A stretch of 64,000 bases of DNA from Jiulongibacter sp. (GTDB lineage: Bacteria; Bacteroidota; Bacteroidia; Cytophagales; Spirosomataceae): NCBI GenBank assembly GCA_024645245.1, contig JAHEBN010000001.1, forward strand, positions 28,317-92,316, given 5' to 3'. Shown here piece by piece: positions 17,731 through 26,096 of this stretch (position 1 is its first letter; each line of letters starts with the position of its first letter). The position numbers and the translations under genes were made by a program. The notes under the pieces were generated by a model, which saw only the letters and a list, made by a program, of their open reading frames with translations, was not told the origin of the DNA and did no database searches.

Positions 17731-19106
17731 TTGAATTCATTGGTCATTTTCATCCACTTTTGGTGCATTTGCCGGTAGGCATATTAGTTCTTGCTTTAGG
17801 AATGAAAATTTGGGATTGGTATCGAAAAACGGATCAATTCGAAAAGGTTATTCCTTTTGTTTTGGCTTTTGCTTTTGCAACTTCTTTGTTTTCCGCACTG
17901 ACGGGCTATGTACTCTCTTTATCAGGGGCTTATGACGTCGATTTACTTGAAAATCACCAATGGGCGGGTATTTCGCTAACGGTACTTTCAGGAGTTATTT
18001 TCTTTTTAGTTTTCTTCCAAAAATTTATTTCAGGTCAAAAATTCATCTGGATTTTGTTAGCCGTTTTTCTGGTAATTACCGGGCATTGGGGCGGGAGCCT
18101 TACTCATGGAGAAGAATACCTGAGTTTTCAATCCAAATACGAAAGGCCTGAAATTGAAAATATAGATGAAGCACTAGTTTATACCGATATTATCGAGCCA
18201 ATTTTGGCAGAAAAATGCTGGTCTTGTCATTCTTCAAAAAAGCAAAAAGGTGATTTACGCATGGATACCAAAGAATGGCTTCTCAAAGGTGGTGAAAATG
18301 GAAAAGTGCTAATACCCCATCAGGCAGCTCAAAGCCATTTGTACGAAAGGTTACTTTTGGATAAAGAAGATAAGGAACACATGCCGCCATCTGGTAAGCC
18401 TCAACCTACTAAGGAAGAAATCAAACTAATCAATTGGTGGATTAATTCAGGATCAGATTTTGATCAAAAAGTTTCACAGTTAAAGCCCGAAGGTGAAATT
18501 AAGGGGATTTTGGCCGGTTTGATTTCTGGAGCCAATTCCGTTGCAACGGCAGACATTCCTGAAAAAGAAATCAGTGCGGCTGATAATAAGTTGATTTTGG
18601 ACTTAGCAGAAAAAGGAATTACCATTTTACCTGTTTCCCAAAATTCCAATTACCTATTAGTAAACTTTAATGGTAAAAAACTGGAAGATATCGACTGGGG
18701 TAAAATCAAAAAATTAACAGATAACATAACTTGGCTAAATCTAAAAGATGTGGAATTAAATTCCGAGGCAAAGGGGATAATTGCCGGAATGAAAAACCTG
18801 TGCAAATTAGACCTAAGTAGTACCAATTTTAAGGATGAGGATTTGCAATCATTAACCGGACTCAATGAATTACGAAGTTTAAATCTGGTAAATACTGAAA
18901 TTGGTGCTGATCGCCTGGTAAGTTTAAAAAAGCTGCCAAAACTCGAGAAAATTTATCTTTTCGAAACAAAAATTGACAATAATTCTAAGAATCAATTAAT
19001 TAAAGAACTTGCCCCGATTTATCTGGATTTTGGTAATTATAATGTGCCTGTTTTGAAGGGAGACACTTCGGAGTTTACCCGAAAAGACCTTTTAGAAACT
19101 AAATAG
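17727..19106 (+). CDS. Membrane protein: DUF2231, PSCyt1 cytochrome domain, leucine-rich repeats
   Basis: 459 residues in three parts. Four hydrophobic helices (about 5-125), starting IGHFHPLLVHLPVGILVLALG, form a DUF2231-type membrane domain. A PSCyt1 domain (about 150-245) binds haem at C164-WS-C167-H168 and ends in the usual HMPPSGKPQPT. The C-terminal third (about 310-440) contains leucine-rich repeats (CKLDLSSTNFKDEDL, LRSLNLVNTEI). It may be the membrane electron partner of the preceding proteins, with the repeats as a docking surface; this is inference. Its end overlaps the converging GguC-like gene by 8 bases. Confidence 0.9.
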   Translation: MIEFIGHFHPLLVHLPVGILVLALGMKIWDWYRKTDQFEKVIPFVLAFAFATSLFSALTGYVLSLSGAYDVDLLENHQWAGISLTVLSGVIFFLVFFQKFISGQKFIWILLAVFLVITGHWGGSLTHGEEYLSFQSKYERPEIENIDEALVYTDIIEPILAEKCWSCHSSKKQKGDLRMDTKEWLLKGGENGKVLIPHQAAQSHLYERLLLDKEDKEHMPPSGKPQPTKEEIKLINWWINSGSDFDQKVSQLKPEGEIKGILAGLISGANSVATADIPEKEISAADNKLILDLAEKGITILPVSQNSNYLLVNFNGKKLEDIDWGKIKKLTDNITWLNLKDVELNSEAKGIIAGMKNLCKLDLSSTNFKDEDLQSLTGLNELRSLNLVNTEIGADRLVSLKKLPKLEKIYLFETKIDNNSKNQLIKELAPIYLDFGNYNVPVLKGDTSEFTRKDLLETK

Positions 19107-20106
19107 TTAACGATTTTACCTCAATCATTTGAGGACTGGAATTAGTTATTCTCGACGGATTAATTAAAGCCTTACCCATTCCTTCCCACTCAACCTTCAT
19201 TTGGTTGCCGCTTTTAATTTTTATTCCATCTCCAAAGCTAAAAGCTCCTGTACCAAAGAAATGAATATGAACCTGCCCCGGCTGCCGGTGGTTTTCGTAC
19301 TTGAAATGGTGGTATTCCAGATTTTCCAGACTGTGGGCCATATTTTCCTCGCCGGTTTTTACTTCTTTTTCCCAAATGGTTTTACCATTTTCTATAATGC
19401 CTACCTTACCTTTCAGATTTTGAAAGGTTTCATCCAATACCAGTTCGGGCCCAATGGAGCAGGTTCTTATTTTAGATGGTGCCAGATATAAATAGTTCAT
19501 TTTTTCCATCACGTGATCCGAAAACTCATTCCCTGTGGCAAAACCCACGCGAACCGGATTTCCTGATTTGTCAATTACATAAATACCAGCAATTTCGGGT
19601 TCTTCGCCACCATCCAGGGCATAATCAGGGACATCGAGGTAATCATTATGTGCACGTAATACCGAGCCATTGCCTTTATAAAACCATTCAGGCTGAACAC
19701 CAATATTACCAACACCTGGTTTTCCCTCTTTTTCGCCCATAAAATACATTTTCATACTGTCTGTTTCGCTTTCTTTTTTGGCGGCGTCATTCATTTTATC
19801 TCGGTTTAATGCACTCGCTTTATGGGTAAGTCCTGTACCACTCACCATGCATTTATTCACATCCGTTGGGTGATCAAATGCCGGTAGAATTTTCCATTGT
19901 CCTTTACCTAGCCAAATTTCTTCGTAGTTCAATATTTCATCACTAATGTTTATATGTAACAGATCGGAAATAGAAATATTTTTATTCAATACCTCTTGAA
20001 TCAGATCATAAGCAGTATTAAAATTAGCAACTAGTTGTAATGAATTGCCTGAAACCAGTGCCAGACTTCTCTCATTTTCTCTATTTATTAATTGTATTAG
20101 GTTCAT
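19099..20106 (-). CDS. AraD1/GguC-like protein, fumarylacetoacetate-hydrolase superfamily
   Basis: 335 residues. The segments SGTGLTHKASA, GGEEPEIAGIYVID, GFATGNEFSDHVMEK and SIGPELV match the AraD1/GguC branch of the FAH fold; the acidic residues in EEPEIAG are expected metal ligands. Members are linked to sugar-acid catabolism, for example as dehydratases or hydrolases of 2-keto-3-deoxy acids, but the reaction here cannot be named. It converges on, and slightly overlaps, the PSCyt1 cluster, which suits a role in the same sugar pathway. Confidence 0.82.
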   Translation of the reverse strand: MNLIQLINRENERSLALVSGNSLQLVANFNTAYDLIQEVLNKNISISDLLHINISDEILNYEEIWLGKGQWKILPAFDHPTDVNKCMVSGTGLTHKASALNRDKMNDAAKKESETDSMKMYFMGEKEGKPGVGNIGVQPEWFYKGNGSVLRAHNDYLDVPDYALDGGEEPEIAGIYVIDKSGNPVRVGFATGNEFSDHVMEKMNYLYLAPSKIRTCSIGPELVLDETFQNLKGKVGIIENGKTIWEKEVKTGEENMAHSLENLEYHHFKYENHRQPGQVHIHFFGTGAFSFGDGIKIKSGNQMKVEWEGMGKALINPSRITNSSPQMIEVKSLTI

Positions 20107-20333
20107 TCGTCAACGATATAATTAAAATTGGACTATTTTAAGAATTAACTTGCTAAAAATAAGCATTTTATTCTAATGATAATTGCTTTTAATGCAAAAA
20201 CAATAAATGATCGCTCTTGTGCGTATGTATGTTTTCAAATCTTCCCTAGCTCAAAAATTCATTAAAATATTATTAAGTGGTGGCATATTTTTTGCTGTTT
20301 TTCTGGTTTTGAAATTTTATACTACCGAGTGAA

Positions 20334-21095
20334 ATGTTTTTAAATTTACCAATAATATTTACGCTACTAAGTAGCTTGATATCAAGCTACTTTGGCGTTA
20401 ATTATACCCATCTTACCAAAAGATACAGTATTCATGGTATCGATATTTCTCATCATCAAAAATACATTGACTGGGATCATGTAGTTGACCACAGCCATTT
20501 TAAGGTGAACTTTTGTTTTATGAAAGCCACCGAAGGTGCTACGTTCAGCGATAGTAAATTCGATTCATACTGGAAGGCTTGCAGAGAAGTGGGTATTTCG
20601 CGAGGAGCCTATCATTTTTTCAGTATAGGTAGCAATCCGGTAAGTCAGGCTCAGCATTTTATTCGTACTGTAAAATTAGAAGATGGGGATCTGGCACCGG
20701 TACTTGATTTTGAAAAAAGTTCACAATCAATCAGTACAGTCCAGATCAGAAGAAACCTGTACCGCTGGCTGACTATCGTAGAAAAGCATTACGGAATCAA
20801 ACCCATTATTTACACCAATAATTTTATATATAACAAATACCTGAAAGGTTATTTTAAAGATTATCCTTTATGGATTGCCGATTACGATACCAGCAATTTT
20901 TACGAATCGAATACCCATCCCAACCTTAAATTATGGCAATATACTGAAAAGGGGTGGGTGAATGGAATCAGTGGTCATGTGGATATAAATGCTTTTTTGG
21001 GCGAACCGGATGAATTTAAGAAGCTCAAGCTTTCTTACAAAGAAAATCCGGAAGAGGCCTACAATATTATTGAAGACATTACCCCATCCAGATAG
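20334..21095 (+). CDS. Glycoside hydrolase family 25 (lysozyme-type muramidase)
   Basis: 253 residues with an N-terminal hydrophobic segment (1-20) that may be a signal or anchor. The GH25 fold is clear: GIDISHHQ (D37), FMKATEGATFSD, GAYHFF, and APVLDFEKS with D125 and E127, the expected catalytic region; IKPIIYTNNFIY and WQYTEKGWV follow. These enzymes cleave the N-acetylmuramyl-glucosamine bond in peptidoglycan. The role could be cell-wall remodelling or attack on other bacteria. No immunity or secretion partner is next to it. Confidence 0.93.
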   Translation: MFLNLPIIFTLLSSLISSYFGVNYTHLTKRYSIHGIDISHHQKYIDWDHVVDHSHFKVNFCFMKATEGATFSDSKFDSYWKACREVGISRGAYHFFSIGSNPVSQAQHFIRTVKLEDGDLAPVLDFEKSSQSISTVQIRRNLYRWLTIVEKHYGIKPIIYTNNFIYNKYLKGYFKDYPLWIADYDTSNFYESNTHPNLKLWQYTEKGWVNGISGHVDINAFLGEPDEFKKLKLSYKENPEEAYNIIEDITPSR

Positions 21096-21251
21096 TAGAC
21101 TGATATAAATTAATCCTGCCAAAATATTTGAATTTTTTTCAACAATAGCAGGCACTGGTATTTTTTTGGTATCAGAAAAGTCCTTGCTTAACACACTTAT
21201 AGTTTCTATAAGGTATTTTACTTCCTCCTTCATTTTCAGATCATAAAATTG

Positions 21252-21259
21252 TATCTTTG
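21252..21259 (+). promoter_or_regulatory. Putative -7 element for the ABC-F gene
   Basis: TATCTTTG matches TAnnTTTG exactly, 51 bases before the ATG. The -33 position has only a TTTT run (21233-21236). Confidence 0.4.
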
Positions 21260-21310
21260 CAGCCGCTTTGAGCAAAAGGCTCCGGAGCATAAGAATTTTA
21301 ATCCCAGAAG

Positions 21311-22930
21311 ATGTTAACAGTATCCAATATTTCGCTTCAGTTTGGCAAGCGTGTTCTTTTCGATGAGGTAAACCTGAAGTTCGTTCCTGGTAACGTATAT
21401 GGTTTAATAGGTGCAAATGGAGCCGGTAAATCCACTTTTGTAAAGATTCTTTCTGGTGAGTTGGAACCAACCACCGGAGTTGTAAGTATGGATCCGGGCG
21501 AGCGTATGTCAGTTTTGAATCAAAACCAAAACGCTTTTGATGAATATACCGTGCTGGAAACGGTAATGAACGGCAATCCCCGATTGATGGAGGTAATGAA
21601 AGAAAAGGATGCCATTTACATGAAAGAAGATTTTACGGAAGAAGATGGAAATATTGCAGCCAATCTGGAAGCTGAATTTGCTGAAATGAATGGCTGGGAG
21701 GCGGAATCTGATGCGGCTTCTTTACTTTCGGGCTTAGGTGTTAAAGAAGAATACCATGCTTCGCTTATGGCGGATATTAATCCTTCTGAAAAAGTGAAGG
21801 TTCTGCTTTCGCAAGCACTATTCGGTAATCCTGATGTGTTATTGCTCGATGAGCCTACCAACAACTTAGATATCGAGTCGATACTTTGGTTGGAAAACTT
21901 CCTGATGAATTTTAAGAATACAGTGATTGTAGTATCTCACGATCGTCACTTTCTGGATAATGTGTGTACCTATATTGCCGATCTTGATTTCAAGAAAATC
22001 AATATCTATGGTGGTAACTACTCATTCTGGTATGAGTCGAGCCAGTTAGCAGCCCGTCAGCGAGCTGATCAGAATAAAAAAGCGGAAGATAAAAAGAAAG
22101 AACTCGAAGATTTCATTCGTCGTTTCTCGGCTAACGTGGCTAAATCAAAGCAAGCTACAGCCCGCCAGAAAATGATTGAAAAGCTGGACATAAGTACTAT
22201 TCAGCCATCTTCACGTCGCTACCCATACATTGGTTTTAAACCCGAGCGTGAAGTAGGCGATCAGATTTTAATGGTGGAAAACCTGAGCTATAAAAACGAT
22301 GAAGGGGATTATCTTTTCAAAGACCTGACTTTTCAGGTGATGAAAAACGATAAAATTGCATTCTTAAGTAAAGACGGACTGGCGGTATCGGCACTTTTTG
22401 ATGTGTTGATGGGTAAAAAGAGAGAAACTTCGGGAATGTTTAAATGGGGAGTTACGATTACAAAAGATTATTTACCCAACGATAATACCGATTATTTCAA
22501 AGATGCCAGCCTTAATCTGGTTGATTGGCTTCGTCAATATTCAACCGATAAGGACGAAACTTTTGTAAGGAGCTTTTTGGGAAGAATGCTTTTTGCGGGC
22601 GAAGAGGCACTGAAACAATGTACTGTACTTTCCGGGGGAGAAAAGCAGCGTTGTATGTTTTCTAAAATGATGCTTTCGAGCTCCAATGTTCTGCTTTTTG
22701 ATGAACCTACTAATCACCTTGACTTGGAGTCTATTCAGGCACTAAACAAGGGTATGGAAGAATTTGACAGTAATATTTTGTTTACTTGTCACGATCACCA
22801 GTTGACGAATACAGTAGCTAATAGAATTATCGAATTGGCACCAAGTGGTTGTTTGGATAAGTTGATGACTTTCGATGAATTCCTGACCGACGAAAGAGTA
22901 AAAGCCCAAAGAAAAGAATTGTACGCCTGA
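21311..22930 (+). CDS. ABC-F family ATPase (YbiT-like) with one degenerate ATP site
   Basis: 539 residues, two ABC domains and no membrane segments, as in ribosome-acting ABC-F proteins. Domain 1 has Walker A GANGAGKST (about 36-44) and Walker B with LLLDEPTNNLD, but its signature reads INPSEKVKV rather than LSGGE. Domain 2 has signature LSGGEKQR and LLFDEPTNHLD, but its P-loop reads LSKDGLAVSAL, lacking the GK. The charged linker (about 255-300) matches the tRNA-interaction region. In a head-to-tail arrangement both defects fall in the same composite site, leaving one canonical and one degenerate site. Related Bacteroidota YbiT-like proteins, as I recall them, show similar changes. Confidence 0.93.
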   Translation: MLTVSNISLQFGKRVLFDEVNLKFVPGNVYGLIGANGAGKSTFVKILSGELEPTTGVVSMDPGERMSVLNQNQNAFDEYTVLETVMNGNPRLMEVMKEKDAIYMKEDFTEEDGNIAANLEAEFAEMNGWEAESDAASLLSGLGVKEEYHASLMADINPSEKVKVLLSQALFGNPDVLLLDEPTNNLDIESILWLENFLMNFKNTVIVVSHDRHFLDNVCTYIADLDFKKINIYGGNYSFWYESSQLAARQRADQNKKAEDKKKELEDFIRRFSANVAKSKQATARQKMIEKLDISTIQPSSRRYPYIGFKPEREVGDQILMVENLSYKNDEGDYLFKDLTFQVMKNDKIAFLSKDGLAVSALFDVLMGKKRETSGMFKWGVTITKDYLPNDNTDYFKDASLNLVDWLRQYSTDKDETFVRSFLGRMLFAGEEALKQCTVLSGGEKQRCMFSKMMLSSSNVLLFDEPTNHLDLESIQALNKGMEEFDSNILFTCHDHQLTNTVANRIIELAPSGCLDKLMTFDEFLTDERVKAQRKELYA

Positions 22931-22953
22931 AAATAAAAGTAAATTACAAGTGG

Positions 22954-22984
22954 AAAGCCCGTCAGCAATGCCGGGCTTTTTTAG
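22954..22984 (+). terminator. Intrinsic terminator after the ABC-F gene
   Basis: Perfect 8-base arms AAAGCCCG / CGGGCTTT (22954-22961, 22972-22979) with a T run, 24 bases past the stop. Confidence 0.9.
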
Positions 22985-23033
22985 TTTATGAAGAAAAAAT
23001 TAATCAAGTAATTCTTACATCGCGATGTCAATT

Positions 23034-23552
23034 TTACTTGATGATTTTCACCAAAACCACAAACTCCAAAAAAGTTTTTGGTTCGCCAAAGTTGGGATTA
23101 TTCACGGGGAAAGGTCTGGTTTCGCCGGTCAAGTGGTAGTCGTGTCTAATGTACCAATCAATTAATTCTTTTCTCTGTGAAATTACAGTCATTTCTATTC
23201 CGGATTTTCTCTGCTCTTTGGCTCTGGTTTCTGCTAATTCCAGAAATTTCTTTCCAATTCCCTTGCCCTGAGCATCGGGAGATACACTGAGCATACCCAA
23301 ATAGAGCAAATCCCCTTTATTACTTAGGTTTACACATCCAAGCAATGCATCGTTTTCTAGGTAAAGCCAAAACTCATTTTTGGGATCATTAAGTAATTCT
23401 ACAAGTTGAGCTTCGTTTGTACGAATACCACCCAACAAATCAGCCTCACTCGTCCAGCCTTTCTTAGAATTTTCTCCCCGAAAAGCGGAATCAACTAAGG
23501 TATTTATGGTAGAAATATCTCCTAAATTTGCTATTTTAAAATTACCACTCAT
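23034..23552 (-). CDS. GNAT-family N-acetyltransferase
   Basis: 172 residues with a standard GNAT core: LGMLSVSPDAQGKGIGKKFLELAE carries the acetyl-CoA loop (Q/R-x-x-G-x-G/A pattern in QGKGIG), followed by a helix and strand (KSGIEMTVISQRKELIDWYIRHDY). The acceptor cannot be predicted. It ends about 110 bases after the sulfite-oxidase-like gene on the same strand. Confidence 0.9.
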   Translation of the reverse strand: MSGNFKIANLGDISTINTLVDSAFRGENSKKGWTSEADLLGGIRTNEAQLVELLNDPKNEFWLYLENDALLGCVNLSNKGDLLYLGMLSVSPDAQGKGIGKKFLELAETRAKEQRKSGIEMTVISQRKELIDWYIRHDYHLTGETRPFPVNNPNFGEPKTFLEFVVLVKIIK

Positions 23553-23651
23553 TCACTTTTTGGAAAATGGATTGATTTCTAAATTATTCAAACATTTTCA
23601 ATTTAAGCATTCTTGCATTTTCCCATTCAAACAAAATAAAAATCCCTAAAA

Positions 23652-24344
23652 TCAAGAATACCGATCATTTCGCCAAGGGTAAGCCGTATTTGAATAGCCT
23701 CTTTCTTCCCAAAAGCCACGTTTGTTTTGAGTCATAAATTCGATTCGTTTAATCCATTTCGAGCCTTTCCATGCATAAAGCTGTGGTGTGATCATGCGTA
23801 CAGGTCCTCCGTGCTCCAAAGCAAGAGGTTCGCCATAAACAGTATGTGCCAGCAACACATCGGGCTTCAAAGCTTCTTCAATGGCCACATTGGTGGTGTA
23901 GGTGTCGTAGCCGTAACACATGATATGAGTGGCTTCTTCTTTGGGCATTACCAGTGCAGCCAAATCAAGCAAACTCACGCCTTTCCATTCCATGTCCATT
24001 TTGCTCCAGGTGGTTACACAGTGAAAGTCACTGGTGTCTTTGGTTTGAGGCAAAGCCATAAAATCAGCCCATTTAAGTACAATGGGATTCTCCACAGCAC
24101 CATCTATCGTTAGTCGCCAGCGGTCTAGGCCAATTTCTGGATGATACCCCAAATCTAAAACCGGCCATTTTGCCGTAATGGTTTGTCCTTTGGGTAGCTG
24201 CGGCATGCCATGGCGATTGATGGCACCTGTACCCATTGGTTTGTCATCAGCCACCGAAGGTGTTTCACCCATTTGTTTTTCAAAACGGGCCTTCAACTTC
24301 ATACGGGCTTCTATAATTTTGTCTAGTTTATTGTTTGATTCCAT
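23652..24344 (-). CDS. Sulfite-oxidase-like molybdopterin oxidoreductase
   Basis: 230 residues covering the molybdopterin-binding domain. FHCVTTWSKMDMEWKGV contains the expected molybdenum-ligating C109, and HGGPVRMITPQLYAWKGSKWIKRIEF is the family signature. No export signal and no dimerisation domain are present, so this is the short cytoplasmic branch ('sulfite oxidase-like oxidoreductase') rather than a full sulfite oxidase or MsrP. Substrate unknown. No MsrQ-type membrane partner or molybdopterin gene is nearby. Confidence 0.9.
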   Translation of the reverse strand: MESNNKLDKIIEARMKLKARFEKQMGETPSVADDKPMGTGAINRHGMPQLPKGQTITAKWPVLDLGYHPEIGLDRWRLTIDGAVENPIVLKWADFMALPQTKDTSDFHCVTTWSKMDMEWKGVSLLDLAALVMPKEEATHIMCYGYDTYTTNVAIEEALKPDVLLAHTVYGEPLALEHGGPVRMITPQLYAWKGSKWIKRIEFMTQNKRGFWEERGYSNTAYPWRNDRYS

Positions 24345-24395
24345 AAGTCAAAATTAACGATATTTACCATTCTAAGGTTTTAAAAAAGGAGAGGT

Positions 24396-25952
24396 ATGCA
24401 AGATAATTTTGAAATAATCATCATCGGCTCCGGCCACAATGCTTTAATTGCAGCTTGCTATCTGGCAAAAGCCGGTAGAAAAGTGCTGGTTTTAGAGAAG
24501 AATGACTACATCGGCGGTGCTACTACCTCACAAAAAGTATTTACTGATTATGAGGCTTATTTATCAAGGTATTCCTATTTGGTTAGTTTAATTCCCGATG
24601 AAATTATCCGGGATTTAGAATTGAATATTGAATTAAAGTCGCGTAAATTCGCTTCCTATACACCTTATTTTCAAAATGGTAAAGCTAAAGGCTTGTTGAT
24701 TAGTAACGAAGATGAAAACCTCAGCCGGGAAAGTTTTTTAGAACTTACCGGCGATGATAGTGACTGGCAAGGCTATCAGGAATTGCTTAAAATGGAGCAG
24801 GAATTTGCTGAAGAAATCTGGGATTCCATGCTTTTGCCCTTAAAATCTAAATCCGATTGGAAGAAACATTTTGAAGCCATAGGTAAAGCCGAAGTTTGGA
24901 AAGCTTTTGTAGAAAAACCAATCGGCGAGATTATAGAAGAAAAAGTAAAATCGGATGTCCTGCGTGGTGTTTTACTTACCGATGCCAAAATCGGTGCTTA
25001 TACCCATGCTCACGACAAAAGTTTGCTGCAAAACCGTACGTTTATTTACCACATTATTGGGCAGAAAACCGGAGAATGGAAAGTACCGGTGGGAGGGATG
25101 GGTAAGGTGGCCGAACAGATAAGGCAAAAGGCCAAAGAACTGGGTGTGGAGTTCAGATTGAATGCAAAAGTTGACCAAATTAATCCCGGCGAGAATAATC
25201 AAGTGATAGTTTTAGAAAATAGCGAAAAACTCCATGCTCCGATAGTTTTACTCAATGCCGCTATTCCCAAGTTTATTCCCGAACCGGAATCAGAACAAAA
25301 TATAGGAACCGCTTTTAAGATCAATCTGCTGTTGGAAAAACTACCCGAATTAAAAGATGATTCCGTAAAACCGGAAGATGCTTTTAGCGGCACTTTTCAT
25401 ATAAACCAGAATTATTCGCAACAAGAAAAAGCTTTTCTGGAGGCTTCCTCTGGCAAAATTCCTGAGACTTTTCCTTGCGAAATCTATTGCCATACGATAA
25501 CTGACAACAGCATTTTATCGGAAGTGCTGAAACAAAAAGGCTTTCATACCATCACCGTATTTGGTTTGGATATGGCTTATCCGCTTTTTGTTAAGGATAA
25601 TGAATCGGTTAAAAAATTAATAGTTGAAAAGTTCTTAAAAGGAATAAATGCTTTTCTTGAAATACCTTTAGAGGATTGCCTGGCAAAAGATAAAAACGGC
25701 CACTATTGTATAGAAGCAAAATCTGCACTTGATTTAGAAAGAGATTTGGGCATGCCTAAGGGCAATATTTTTCATAACCAGCTCAGTTGGTTTTATGCCA
25801 CAAATGAGCAGGAAATTGGGAAATGGGGAGTTGAAACGAAATATCCCGGAATATTCCTTTGTGGTTCTACAGCCACACGTGGCGGTGCGGTGAGTGGTAT
25901 TCCGGGAAGATATGCTGCTATAGCGGTACTTGAGTTTATTTCTGGCTTTTAA
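24396..25952 (+). CDS. FAD-dependent oxidoreductase, phytoene-desaturase/PYROXD2-like
   Basis: 518 residues. The N-terminal Rossmann motif (GSGHNALIAACYLAKAG, then LVLEKNDYIGG) binds FAD, and the C-terminal GIPGRYAAIAVLEF segment closes the flavin site. The overall pattern (SRYSYLVSLIP, WKVPVGGMGKVAEQI) fits the CrtI/PYROXD2 group rather than amine oxidases. No carotenoid genes adjoin it, so a pigment role is not supported. The divergent neighbour is the molybdopterin oxidoreductase, with 51 bases between starts. Confidence 0.88.
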   Translation: MQDNFEIIIIGSGHNALIAACYLAKAGRKVLVLEKNDYIGGATTSQKVFTDYEAYLSRYSYLVSLIPDEIIRDLELNIELKSRKFASYTPYFQNGKAKGLLISNEDENLSRESFLELTGDDSDWQGYQELLKMEQEFAEEIWDSMLLPLKSKSDWKKHFEAIGKAEVWKAFVEKPIGEIIEEKVKSDVLRGVLLTDAKIGAYTHAHDKSLLQNRTFIYHIIGQKTGEWKVPVGGMGKVAEQIRQKAKELGVEFRLNAKVDQINPGENNQVIVLENSEKLHAPIVLLNAAIPKFIPEPESEQNIGTAFKINLLLEKLPELKDDSVKPEDAFSGTFHINQNYSQQEKAFLEASSGKIPETFPCEIYCHTITDNSILSEVLKQKGFHTITVFGLDMAYPLFVKDNESVKKLIVEKFLKGINAFLEIPLEDCLAKDKNGHYCIEAKSALDLERDLGMPKGNIFHNQLSWFYATNEQEIGKWGVETKYPGIFLCGSTATRGGAVSGIPGRYAAIAVLEFISGF

Positions 25953-25973
25953 CGAGCTTTAAGGTCAATTAGT

Positions 25974-26066
25974 TGAATACGGATAAACGGATGTTCCAAC
26001 GTGGATTACGCAGATAATCAGTAAAATCAACGTTCCCGAACCGGGATTAGCGTCATTCGCGTTCTT
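25974..26066. repeat. GCGGAT-type palindromic repeat, single degenerate copy
   Basis: Contains GGATGTTCCAACGTGGATTACG and related words shared with the longer array at 35832-36180. Lies between the converging oxidoreductase and serS genes. Confidence 0.65.
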
Positions 26067-26096
26067 TTCCCTTCCAAATAATAACTTCGTTAAAAA

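Noticed and set aside
24396..25952. Carotenoid biosynthesis locus around the CrtI-like gene
   Set aside because: No crtB, crtY or related gene next to it; sequence blocks fit the PYROXD2-like branch better.
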